Source: Corydoras sp. C115 (Eukaryota; Chordata; Actinopteri; Siluriformes; Callichthyidae). From it: a stretch of 64,000 nucleotides of DNA. Where the stretch lies: NCBI GenBank assembly GCA_019802505.1, contig JAFMOC010000091.1:257001-321000 (forward strand), read 5' to 3'. A program made the translations under genes and the position numbers. Below, in pieces: positions 46,758 to 57,900 of the stretch (position 1 is its first letter; the number at the start of each line of letters is the position of its first letter). The notes under the pieces were generated by a model that had not been told where the DNA came from, searched no databases, and was given only the letters and a program-made list of their open reading frames with translations.

Positions 46758-48102
46758 TCTACATTTACATACATTTAGTCATTTAGCTGACGCTTTTATC
46801 CAAAGCAACTTACAAATGAGAACATCACAAGTCAGAAGTTAAATCTAATTCACTTTATCAAATTTAATTTGTACGAATTTCATGATTTGTAACCCGTGTG
46901 CCAAAACCTGGAACAAAGAAAACATCATACAGCCTGAAAAAGACACTTGCAGTCATGATGTGCACATTCTGCAGTGGGATGCATGTCTCTGGTCCACGCT
47001 CTGGGTGCGTCTCAGAGATGAGGCTAGGCTGTAAGCTCATGGTGTCCTTCGGCTTGCATCGACGGTGAAGATGTCCAGGTGGTAATATACAGATAACGTG
47101 CTCCAGGGTTTATCCAACTTTTCAGGCTGTTTCTTGGTTCTAGCAGGGGGGGGGGCAGCAGCTCCTGTGGCAGACGCAGCATTCTTAAGGATGGAATTGA
47201 TGTTGTACTCCTACTTCAGATCCTGGGAGATGATAGTTTCTGAGCTCCTGAAGGACTCTGTGGTTGATGCAGGAAACTGGATATTGTGAGGGAGAGCAGA
47301 GCTGATGAGTGAAGTCCACGATCATCTCTACGGTCTCGAGCTCCAGGATGTTCTGACCGCATCGTTGCTCCAGCTGGTTGAACGTTGCCGGTAAGCAGAT
47401 ACATCTCTGTCATCGATCACAATGATAGTAGTTTCATCTTCTGGGTCACTGGACATGCAGTCATTGACCTGCTTGGCGTGTTTTTAGGACGGTCCTCAGA
47501 CGTTGCTGTATATGTTAATACCATCGAGATATGTCGGCACTCGTGCCAAGTGTTACAAATTTGTGTAAATCGAACACGGTTAAACGTTTTTACAGGAAGG
47601 TAGGGGCTTCTGTAACAATAATCCTTCATAAATTTCATTCTCAAATGAAAGTGAGGGCATGGACTCGGACACTGCTTTAACTGTTCTGAAGCAAACAGAC
47701 TTTTTAATTCACTGTAAAGACATCTTGCATGACCTGCGCCCTTAAATCAGATTTAAAATAGGAAATCATCATGGAGCTGGCAGGATCTTATACAGCATCC
47801 AACGAGGTGTCCAGCCTCTCATGGTTTTATAGTTTTGGCGTTCTCATGCCTTATGAATCATGATTTCATGATTAAAGCCTTCCACCCATTTGCTGATGAG
47901 GCGTTTACATCACAGTTAGATTGTAATACCTTCCTCTGATCTTTGCAGGTTGTTCAGGGTTTTTGAAGGGAATGTGATGAGCATTTGGTTTTTCAGTTCA
48001 TGGCTTTCTTTCTTCTGATATACAAGCTTCTTTAAATCTGTAAGTTGCTTTGAATAAAAGCGGCTGCTAAATGACTGAATGTAAATGTAAATGTAAATGT
48101 TT
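46758..48102. mobile_element. ITR-bounded DNA transposon relic
   Basis: The left end (about 46760-46814, containing CATTTAGTCATTTAGCTGAC and CTTTTATCCAAAGCAACTTA) and the right end (about 48039-48100) are imperfect inverted repeats some 55 bases long, agreeing at roughly 85-90% by eye. Both carry CATTTACATT-type termini. The roughly 1.2-kb interior on the minus strand shows a decayed ORF with phrases such as FNQLEQRCGQNILELETVEM and SSDPEDETTIIVIDDRDV, broken by stops and at least one frameshift. The ITR sequence is one I have seen widely in teleost genomes, but I cannot name the superfamily. It lies between crybb1 and cryba4. Confidence 0.65.
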
Positions 48103-48619
48103 TTGTCTTCACATGTAAATCCCAGAGAGAAATCTAAAGGTGGAATCTGGATTAGGAAAATATGTTTGGGATTTGTTTCAATATTTTTATAAAACATGTT
48201 TAAAGACATTATGTGTTCATGTTATTTAAAAAATCTAAAGGACAAATTAACTTTATAAACCCTTTATAATGATCAGGTGTCCTCAAACAGAAGTATTAAT
48301 GTTTGGCATATTTTCTAGATTTTTATCATGATTTTATCAGAATGTTTTTGTATCTTTTAAACATAGAATACCCTCTTTATTTCCTTTAAATCTGTTTTTC
48401 TGTATTCATAGTTTTTGCCTCCACTCTTTCAAACCCAGTCTGTCCTGACAGTGCGTCTTTCTGACACATGGCATGAAGAATATGCTTCTCCTGTCTCGTT
48501 CATGTACTTTATATTTTCTTGATTTGCTTAATGAGTAATTCATTTTAATTTATACACTGCTCAATGCAAAAGCTTCACTTTAAACACAAACAGCCCAAAA
48601 CCCAACTGCACATGTTTAC

Positions 48620-48742
48620 ATGAGGTTTACATGAGGTTTACCTGAGGTTTACCTGAGGTTTACATGAGGTTTACCTGAGGTTTACATGAGGTTTACATGC
48701 ACATGTTTACCTGAGGTTTAAATGAGGTTTACATGAGGTTTC
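48620..48742. repeat. 11-bp minisatellite downstream of cryba4
   Basis: About eleven copies of AGGTTTACATG or AGGTTTACCTG, irregular in order, with one insertion of CACATG. Confidence 0.9.
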
Positions 48743-48893
48743 TGTCAGAATATCAGTGAAAACTCCACAAACTTCACAAATGGAAAAAGTCATTGAAGTT
48801 TAAAAAACACAGTTTATTTAGTAGAGTTTCATAGAGAAATGTTTTTTTTTTTTTTTTGCAAAGCCTCTGGGATGTTAGCAGAGCTTGAACAGG

Positions 48894-50686
48894 TTACTGC
48901 TGGATGCGGCGGATGGACTGAATCTGAGGAGTCGAACAGTGGCTGCCAAACTCCCGAAAATGTTTGTATTCGCCAGCATGGCGGTCACACTCCATGATGT
49001 ACTGATATCCACGGTAACCAGGGTACTGGTAGCACACAAACCTGTGACATTGAAAAACAGAAATACACCGTCACTGCTGAAATATTAAATATAAACACTT
49101 AACGTTCTGCGTTGTGCTTTTTGTTTCCACTCTGCAGACGTGATGTCATAGACAGTATCTGGCTACAGTGTTCTAGTTGCTGGACATTTTTTGGTTGGTG
49201 GTCTGTACACAGTCCAGCTGTGCCACTCAGATGTTTTAAAGCTCCTGCTGTGTCTGATCCACTTTGCTCGGTCGCTGCAGCAGCGTCAGGGTCGGATCGG
49301 CCACTTCTTGCTTTTTTGTTTCTTTAAACAGAATATCTGAGGTATGCATCTGTGTTCCTGCGCAGTCGTTTGAGTAGTGTGCCACCTGAGGTGTGGAGTG
49401 ATCTGTACTGAGCTTTCACTTGCACATACTCTTGGATTTTATATTGCTTTTATGTTTGTTTTAATTAATTTTATGAAAACTTATTTGTCTTGTGGGTTTC
49501 ATCTCATACAGTTGGGATGGCATTGACCATCACGCCGCTGCCCCATGATCATGCAACAGTAGAGCAGAGCTGTGCTCTAATAAAGGCTCACAAAGATCGA
49601 TGATTTAATGATATGAAGAATTATACAGGAATTGATAACTTGCTAATCTACAAAATGCAGATTAATGGGGTGAATTCTGTCTTCATCTTTGTTAAATAAG
49701 AACGCTGTAAGTAGTCCTGTATAGTTGTTCTTTCAATGTTGAATTTTAAGATCTTTTATAGATTAGATGTTTTCATTTCCTCATATTAATTTTTTTCTGC
49801 ATAGTAGGAAACAGAACTTACGCCCCAGAGTGTATGCGCATGGACCCCACTTCGTTGTTGCACCAGCCCATGGCCTGCAGTGAGGAGTAGTCATCACTAA
49901 GCTCCCCCTTGCGACCCAGGTAGTTTTCTCTCTCGTAGATGGTCATTCTGCTTTCTCTGTGGTTCTGAGAATTGACACAATAAATAAAGATGTTCATTTT
50001 AAGGGTTTAGTTCTATTGCACAAAACTATCCAGGGTCAGTGAGTTTACTTTTAATATGGTTTAATAGCGTGCTATAAACCTGAGTTCCATACACTCATCA
50101 CTGTGTGCGTGTAATGATGGATGTGTGTGTCTGGCAGTAAAACTTACAACACAGGATATTGGCCTGAAGGAGGTCATTCTCTCAATGTGGTAAGCATTAC
50201 TGCCTCCAAAAGCATCACACTGAGGGTACTCTCCACGCTCCAGTACAAACTGCTGTCCCTGAAACATGGGGTGCTCGTAGCCCACCCACCTAAAGGAAGA
50301 GTGTAATTAAAGCCAATATTTGTGAATATAAATACAGGACATGTAGTGCAGTTTTTAATCATGAATTCTAATCAACAGGGTTTATTAAGTTCTGCCAATA
50401 CGTCTAATAATATCAAAATGTCCTGTGAACAGAAGAGCTGTGCACTTACGCTCCACTCTCTATCCTCAGCGAGCGGACACTCTCAAAACCAAAATCCATT
50501 ACATTACAGCACTCAGAGGTGAATTCATGATGGCGACCCTGAAAGCACTCCTCATCGTACACAATAATCTGAAATACAGAGATTGAATACTTTAATAGTA
50601 CAAACCGCACCAACTTATCAAACTTAAAGCAGATCTCAGACGCTCACCTTCCAGTGTCCTGAGAACTTAGTACAGTGGTGACTCAT
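48894..50686 (-). CDS. cryba4: beta-A4 crystallin
   Basis: Five coding exons on the minus strand: 50648-50686, 50450-50568, 50148-50289, 49822-49964, 48894-49041. Total 591 nt and 196 aa, the same length as human CRYBA4. The N-terminus is MSHHCTKFSGHWK. The four Greek keys are IIVYDEECFQGRHHEFTSEC, WVGYEHPMFQGQQFVLERGE, NHRESRMTIYERENYLGRKG and FVCYQYPGYRGYQYIMEC. The end SIRRIQQ is diagnostic. The exon 4 donor is placed at GTT|GTAAGT. Lens structural protein of the acidic beta-crystallin group that pairs with basic ones such as beta-B1. A non-coding first exon ends at 51042. AATAAA on the minus strand lies at 48813-48818. Confidence 0.97.
49120..49312 (+). repeat. dispersed repeat in cryba4 intron 5
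   Basis: Contains GCTGGACATTTTTTGGTTGG, GGTCTGTACACAGTCCAGCT and CTGCTGTGTCTGATCCACTT. This resembles a dispersed element I associate with ostariophysan genomes; recalled from memory, not searched. Confidence 0.45.
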
Positions 50687-51041
50687 CTTTCCTGCAATAA
50701 AGATGGGAATTAAGGTCCTGAATTACATTTGAACACATTTAACTAGTTGAATGTATTATAGCATCAATATTAAAAATATTTATATATCTGTATTTATATT
50801 TTTGTTAATAACATATTACACTTCCTATAAATGATATCTGAAAAAGTGAGTTAGATTTCAACAGGCTGTTCTTCTGGATAAACTCTTCACAGAAACCAAA
50901 CTTAAAGCTTTAGAATTCTGCTGACTTTGATCTAAACTCATTAGGTTTTCTGCAGCTTGTTAGTAATTCAGTTTTGTGTGAGGAACACAGGAGTAGAGAG
51001 TTTATCGAGGAATGGAATAAAAATTGTGAATAGGAACTCAC

Positions 51042-51150
51042 CTTGTTTTAATTACGACCTGCTGGAGAGTGAGACCTGGCTGATTTGCCCATCTTTTTAA
51101 AGCCTGCCCCGGCAAATGGGTCGACCCAAAATCCCCTGCTCAGCAGTGAG
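51042..51150 (-). promoter_or_regulatory. cryba4: cryba4 promoter and non-coding first exon
   Basis: On the minus strand a TATA-like TTTAAAAA lies at 51094-51101, and a first exon ends CAAG|GTGAGT at 51042. A palindromic MARE-like TGCTGAGCA covers 51138-51146, about 37-52 bases upstream of the TATA box. The layout matches crybb1. Confidence 0.6.
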
Positions 51151-52165
51151 GGAGGGACCTGTCATTGTGTGACGGACAATAGATAGGGTAACTCTAAAGA
51201 ACTCCAGAAGTGCAAATGCAACATTATTTTTGAGCTGGAGGCTTTATGTTGTTGTGTGTACATAAAACACTTTCACACTGAAAGTTTTGGTGTAAAAAAT
51301 AATTTTTGTGTCACACAGTAAAACGTAAAACACATTTCACAGTTATGATTAAGCAATAAACCAAGCGTGATTTATAAGTTTGCTTGACTTAAGATTTACA
51401 AGACATCCCTGATGGCTGCCGTACTTTCAGATCATTTGTGAGATCAGAAACTGATGCTGGATGAGAAGGCCAGGATCCTCACTCTAATTATATGATGGAT
51501 ACGACAGATGTTTGACATCAGGGATCAGACAGGCAACTTATCTGAAGCTCATTATTATTTTATACCTCACCTGTAGAAGATGTATTATGTATTATTACCT
51601 GTATTATACTCCATCTGTTCTCTTCCCCCATGTCGTTTAAATAGCAACGTTGCTTGTGAATACATCCTCCCTGATGGGCGTGACATCCTGAAATGAGGTA
51701 ATGGAAATGTGTGAGAGGCAAATTGATTCTAATGTGTATATAGTTTACATCTAATTATGTATGTAAATCATTCATTATCTTATCTGCTTAATCCTCCACC
51801 GGGTCGTGTTTGATCTCAGTGAACTTCTCCTTGTTAACCAGCAGAGAGACGCAGTTAACGGTCTAAATATCCACCTCTTTATTTCGGGCTGAGGCTCAAT
51901 TCTATTTAAAATACTTAAAACTACAATTCATATCCCCCACTATACTGTACAGTTTACTATTTTATAATGTAAATATGTGTTTGTAAAAACAGAGGATCAA
52001 TCAGAAGATAATAAGATGAGATATAAAAGGTTGTGTATTTTAAAAAGCATGTGCTTCAGATTATTAAAAGGTTATTTATTATAACACAGTTATAATCTCG
52101 TTTCTAACATTATCGACCCGTTAGAGTTTTAATAACAGGTTCAATTATGTTTAGTTGACTTCAGG
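51151..52165. other. intergenic stretch upstream of cryba4
   Basis: No gene recognised. Sequence is A/T-rich and single-copy in appearance. Confidence 0.5.
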
Positions 52166-52167
52166 GC

Positions 52168-53022
52168 TGGCAGGGTGGCACCGTGGCTTAGTGGTTAGCA
52201 TGTTCTCCTCTCAGCAATGGGGATCCAGGTTCAAATCCCAGTCTGGGTGGGTTTCCTCCGGTTTCCTCCCACAGTCCAAAAATGTGGAGTCAAGGTCAAT
52301 TGAATTCTCCAAATTGCCCCATATAGTGTGTGTGTGTGTGTGTGAGTGAGTGTGTGTCCAGTGATAGATTGCCCCCTGTCCTGAGTGTATCTGCCCAGCG
52401 CCCGAGATGTTCTCCCCTGGATGGGGAACCCCCCCACCCCCTGCGACCCTAGTAGAGGATGAGGTGGAGGATAATGGATGGATGATTTCAGGGCAGGGCG
52501 GCACGGTCGCTTAGTGGTTGGCATGTTCTCCTCTCAGCAATGGGGATCCAGGTTCAAATCCCAATCTGGGTGGGTTTCCTCCGGTTTCCTCCCACAGTCC
52601 AAAAATGTGGAGTCAAGGTCAATTGAATTCTCCAAATTGCCCCATATAGTGTGTGTGTGTGTGTGTGAGTGAGTGTGTGTCCAGTGATAGATTGCCCCCT
52701 GTCCTGAGTGTATCTGCCCAGCGCCCGAGATGTTCTCCCCTGGATGGGAAACCCCCCCACCCCCTGCGACCCTAGTAGAGGATGAGGTGGAGGATAATGG
52801 ATGGATGATTTCAGGGCAGGGCGGCACGGTCGCTTAGTGGTTGGCATGTTCTCCTCTCAGCCAGGTTCGAATCCCAATCTGTGTGGAGTTTCCATGTTCT
52901 CCCCGTGTCCGTGTGGGTTTCCCCCGGGTTCTCCGGTTTCCTCCCACAGTCCAAAAACGTGGATCCAAGGTCAATTGAATTCTCTAAATTGCCCCATATA
53001 GAGGATTAAGCTGAAGATAATG
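52168..53022 (+). mobile_element. tandem triplet of SINE copies
   Basis: Three SINE units in direct tandem with a 323-bp period: about 52168-52490, 52491-52813 and 52814-53022. Units 1 and 2 have nearly identical bodies, including the (GT)n seed. Units 2 and 3 share the same altered head (CGGTCGCTTAGTGGTTGGCA). Unit 3 has a deletion just before its B box and lacks most of its 3' half. The shared TGATTTCAGGGCAGGG junctions show duplication rather than separate insertions. Confidence 0.85.
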
Positions 53023-53059
53023 ACAGACTGATCTCAGGTCAGGTCTCATGACGTCGGTG

Positions 53060-53760
53060 TCGGTTTCCTGACCCCGCTCCGCATCCCCCCCCCCCCCCCC
53101 GCTCCGCGGCGCGTCGATCCGCTCCGGGTTTTGTGTGCGCGGCTCATTCACACGGGGAGGAAGTGGAGTTCCTGCACGGCAGCGTCTCTGCGACTTTAAA
53201 CGGCTCTTCATGGCGGAGTGAGGACCGAGCCGCGGCCGGCCGGCAGCACGCGCGAAACAATCCACTCGACTCGACTCGACTCGACCGAACAAGGCGACTC
53301 GGGGTGTCTTGCGCGCGTGCCCTTTCGGCGCTGTCAGGGCGGATGGGTCTGAAGTGAGGCGCTTCACGAGCGGGACGTCTTATCACCTTTAACGCGGAGG
53401 TGCGACGCTCACGACGCGGCCGCCACTTCGGGATGAGCGGCGGGGCTCCGCGGCGGCGGTGTTCTGAGCGCTGAAGCGGCGGCGCGGCCCTCGTCGTTTG
53501 AATAAAGTAACTGTGAGGCGCGAGCAGCTAACTGAGGCAGCCATGAAAACCAAGTTCCGCAAGTTCGCCTTGTGGTTTTAGAGCACACGGAAGTCTGCTT
53601 CCACCCCAGCGTAACGCCTTTAATCCCGCGGACGCTGTAATCTGACTCCGGATCGACGGTCGGGATTAAACCGCGGGATTCGCGCTGCTTTGTGTGTTTG
53701 GGATTTTTAAGGCAGTTTATTTGGCTGCTAACCTTTAGCGCGTTTCCTTTTAGAGCGCCC
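53060..53760 (+). promoter_or_regulatory. grk3: CpG-rich region upstream of grk3
   Basis: After a poly-C tract the base composition changes to GC- and CpG-rich DNA for about 700 bases, with no such stretch elsewhere in the window except near 54120-55080. It contains a 12-codon frame MKTKFRKFALWF (53543-53581) in a good start context. Likely part of the grk3 CpG island or leader; the transcription start cannot be placed. Confidence 0.5.
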
Positions 53761-54119
53761 CCTGCCGCCGCTGCCGCGCACTCACAAACGAGCCGAAGAT
53801 GTAAGAAATTATTTCAATTCGACAAATAAAAGGTCGCCGCGGAAAAAGCTGAGGTAAAAGTCCGAATCCAGAGGCTCTGGCGTTGAATGCCGGAGATCTT
53901 AAATCGTCCCGTGAATGATTTTGGAGTCTCTTAAATGTAAGCGTGTGGCGTTTGATGTCAGTTGTAAATACGTTCGAATTGATCTTTAAATGTGGTGCGG
54001 TGCTGCAGGGTCGCTCCTCTGAAAGCAACAAAATGGAGAAGCGATAGTTGTGGACTTGCACAGAGCTGTTAGTTTGTTTAGTGGAGGTAGCAGGTTGTTC
54101 CTAATAAAACGTCGGGCAG

Positions 54120-54971
54120 ACTGAATCAACAATCGTGCCGACGCGTCGCTTCCGATCGGATCTGGAGTCGTGCCGTCGTAGGATCGGGCGGCTTTCGTCT
54201 TTCCTTGTCTCGGTATCTGGGCGAGTCTGCAGCAGCCCGTCGTCGTGTCCAGCTCTGGATGGAGCTGATCTGCTGTAATTAGCTGATGAATTAGGTGGTG
54301 TGTGTGTGTGCATGAGTGTGTGTGTGAGAGTGTGTGTGTGTGTGTGTGGCTGTACGTTCAGGGGAAGGCGGCAGTAACACGTTAGAATAACCAACCTCCA
54401 GCCGCAGCCTGTTTTCCGGACTGACTGATCGGTGGTACCGGGTCGGTACCGTTTGGACCGGGTCGTGGTGGGGTCTGCTGATGGTTCTGGTTCTGCTGCG
54501 TGTTCGCACAGAGTCGCATCAGTCAGGACTGCGGCTGGCGTTGACAGCTTGTTTGTGGCGGCGGCTCTCGGTTCTGTTGGTTTGTATTAATCGGTGTCTG
54601 TCGTCTGGAGCCGCTCCGCCGGCCCCGGCAGCCAGCAGGTGGGTTCCCGCAGGACGACCGCTGAACGGAGCCCCGCACGCCGCCGCCGCGCTGGCTCAGA
54701 CCGCGGTGGCTCACTTTTAGGAGCTTAAAGACGTCGTTTCCCGTCCTCGCAGACTCACTCCCCCTTTTTTTACGCGCATCTTGCGTTTTGTCACTATGGC
54801 AGTTTTTTTGAATTGAGCAAATCGAGACTAAAGCACAGCGGGCGGAGTGGACCCGATGGTTGCCCACGACCATTACACCATCGCCGCTCGCTAGGTTTGT
54901 CTTTATTGTGATTCCACACATTCGTTCTCTCCTCTTCGTTCCTCTGTCGATTCGGTCGAGCTCAGTTGAAG
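54120..54971 (+). promoter_or_regulatory. grk3: grk3 proximal promoter and leader
   Basis: Second CpG-rich block leading into the coding start. The start codon sits in AAGATGGCGGA (54970-54980), which is both a strong Kozak context and a YY1-type motif. A (GT)n run lies at about 54298-54348. A long open frame at 54481-54720 has no recognisable domain and is not called. Confidence 0.5.
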
Positions 54972-57900
54972 ATGGCGGACCTGGAGGCAGTTCTCGCCGA
55001 TGTCAGCTATTTGATGGCGATGGAGAAGAGCAAATCAACCCCGGCGGCCCGGGCGAGCAAGAAAATCATCCTCCCTGAACCCAGGTAACCTGCATCCAAC
55101 ACCCAGCATGTACTGACACGCTCCATACACTTCATGGTGGTCAATATGTCGTTTCTAAATGTCCATTTTTACATAATGCACCTAAATTATTATTAATCAA
55201 AGCCAGAGCATCGCACAGTTGGAACAATAATAGCTGGTTGCACTGTTATTCACGTTTATAAAGCTTTTAGATATCAAGGTGTTTTTGTAGTTCACCACTG
55301 AGAGTAAGCAAAATATGATATGCACGAGTATAAGAAATCATGATTATTTTAAAATTATTTTAAATATTAATAAATGTGTGTATTTTGAAATCAATCACCA
55401 GCAGCATAGAGATATCTGTGACGGATTCATGCAGGATATTGAGATAATGTTCTCTGACATGTGATCAAAAGAGAGCCATTGTGTATTCTATGCAAATGTT
55501 TATCAGAATAGTCCGAAAATATCATTCAGTGTGAGTAATTAGCCGGAATTAATGAGTAATCCTTTGAAAGATTGTGTGGTTTATTTTTGCATTACTTGTT
55601 TAGCAGTCTTGAGTGTTGTTGAGGTATTGGTGACCTGTTGAAGGACATATTGAGGTGAATTTCTAAGTGTTATTAAGTTTAGAAGTCCTCTATATGGCAC
55701 TTGTTTGAACATCAATCACACACTGTGCTCTTCCTAGAGGTGGGGTAAGGAATTACAGGCTGGCGCTGTTTCCTACACCATCTGAATGGATGTGTTTTCC
55801 TAGTGGTGACAGACAGAATGACAGACAGACAGGTTGATATTCGGATGTACTGTTAGTGAAGTCTGCTGTAATCTTTCTGTTTTTACATTTTAACTTTAAT
55901 TGCCTTTCATATTCCCTGTGTTCAGTAAAATTTTGCAGAGTGCAGGTGTGATGTGTGACACAGTATTGTGTAACCATAAAATTTTGTGATTTAAGAATGC
56001 TATGTGATTTATAAAAGTTGTTCTGATTTATATAAGACAATCCTTTATATAAGACAAGAGTATAAGTATAAAAGTAGTTTTAACATTTGGGAAATTGAAG
56101 CGGATGTCTTTCTCATTGATTTTATATTGATATTAGATCAGCCCTTTTGAGTGCCACTTAAACCCATTGTGCCATCCTCGACACTGTTTAAACCTAATGT
56201 TTAGATGTCTTTAATGATCAGCTAACTGTGGACAGTACATTCAGACATGGCAAAAAAATGCATCCTGTTTGTTAGAGATATTTAAAAAAAAACGCATGGT
56301 GTTGCTGCCACAGGATCTGGGTACGTTGAGGTCACTGAGTTGACTGAACTCCTCCTCATACCAATGCATTTTAACTTGAAATGTGGGGGCATCTATTAAC
56401 CGGCTAAAGTTTTGCTCAAACCGTCATGCAACAGGAAAAGAAGAAAGAAAAGCAAAGTAAATTATCATTAGAAGAGTAAAATCTTGACATGTAAATATTT
56501 TCACTCAAATTCAATATTTAAATATCAAAAGAGCGCACCATCATGTATCATGCACCATCAATTATTAGTTTGCCGTTATTACCTAAACGGGTTGCGGGTG
56601 GCTACAGTAACAGTGGTGTAATCTTCAAAATAGTGCAAATCAATGGGAAATATAATAATAATTAACTTCACAGTAAACACCTTTTAGGTTGTTTGGAAGA
56701 TTGCCGTGTTTCTGGGAAGCATTAGCAGAGTTAAGTTAAATTAGGTTCCATCCAATAAAAGCAAGTGCCAGGATTTTCTCTTTCCGTGTTGCAGTTTGCT
56801 CTTTGGAGTTTCAGGTTTAAAAAATTGTAAAGCTGCATGGAGGTGGTGCACTTTTGTAAAATTGACTTTTTTTAAGTTGACATGAAGACGTATTGGATAC
56901 AAACAGCAAGTAGGAATGTACTGATGTCCCATTTTATCAGAGCAAGTACAACACTAACCCTTGAGAACTTGCTTACTAAGTACTAATGTGAGTATTAATT
57001 ACCACTCTTACAATTACAACATTTAATTTCAAAGATTTCTTTTTTGTACCATTTATCTCACGTACTGCCTACTTACTGTATATACCAATACTGCTGAGTC
57101 ATGTGTTTTCTGAATATGCTTTCATGTCACCCATTCAGTAGATTTCAGTATCACAGAATCTACAGCTTTACACCATAATGTCAGTAGCAGAACATGTGCA
57201 CATATTGGACAGATTTCTGATACGGCATCAATTCACGCTTATCGATGAGCTTCACCGAATAGCTGGAATTCCACAGAAGAGCTGACATGTCGAGATCGAG
57301 CTTTTTATCAGAGGGAATAATCCTCCCTCTGTTGCTGTTTTTCAGCTACACCTGTCTGTAACTGTAGCGATGGGCCGTGTGATCGGATCAGATTTAGAGA
57401 TTTCTAGAGCAGTTTGGACTTGCTGGTAGCGATTGGACGGCACATCCAAGAATCACCTAGTTAAAATATTTAAGTCTCATTAAAGCTCTTTAAGTTTCTC
57501 AGGATATAACTGGACAGACTATTAATTATTATAAATTTTTTTTTTATTATTATTTTTTTTTCTTAAATTCAGCATGGGTTAGGATTTTTGTTTTTCATAC
57601 CCATTTCTGAAATGTCATTTTTAAAATTTACTGTCACATTTATTTCACAAAATGTTCTGTTAAGCATTTTTTAATCTAAAGGTAAAGCACGCTTCATCAG
57701 GCGCGGCTATTATTACACACAATTGTCCTCAAATCTAAATGATTTTGTTTTGTTGTGATGTCTTGTGTATAAATTTGGGACGTTAACCAGATGAAGGTCC
57801 CGTCAACATGTGATGTTACACAGCGATCTATTCATGGTCTGATCCCTTCTATTATAAACATGACTTTAGAATAGATAAGGAAGTCTTTTAAACACCAACA

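Noticed and set aside
47098..47644. Short open frames inside the ITR-bounded element as genes
   Set aside because: The protein-like pieces are spread over different frames with stops between them, so no intact gene is present.
54481..54720. 79-codon frame in the grk3 upstream region
   Set aside because: GC-rich DNA with few stops by composition; no recognisable domain, and it precedes the clear grk3 start.
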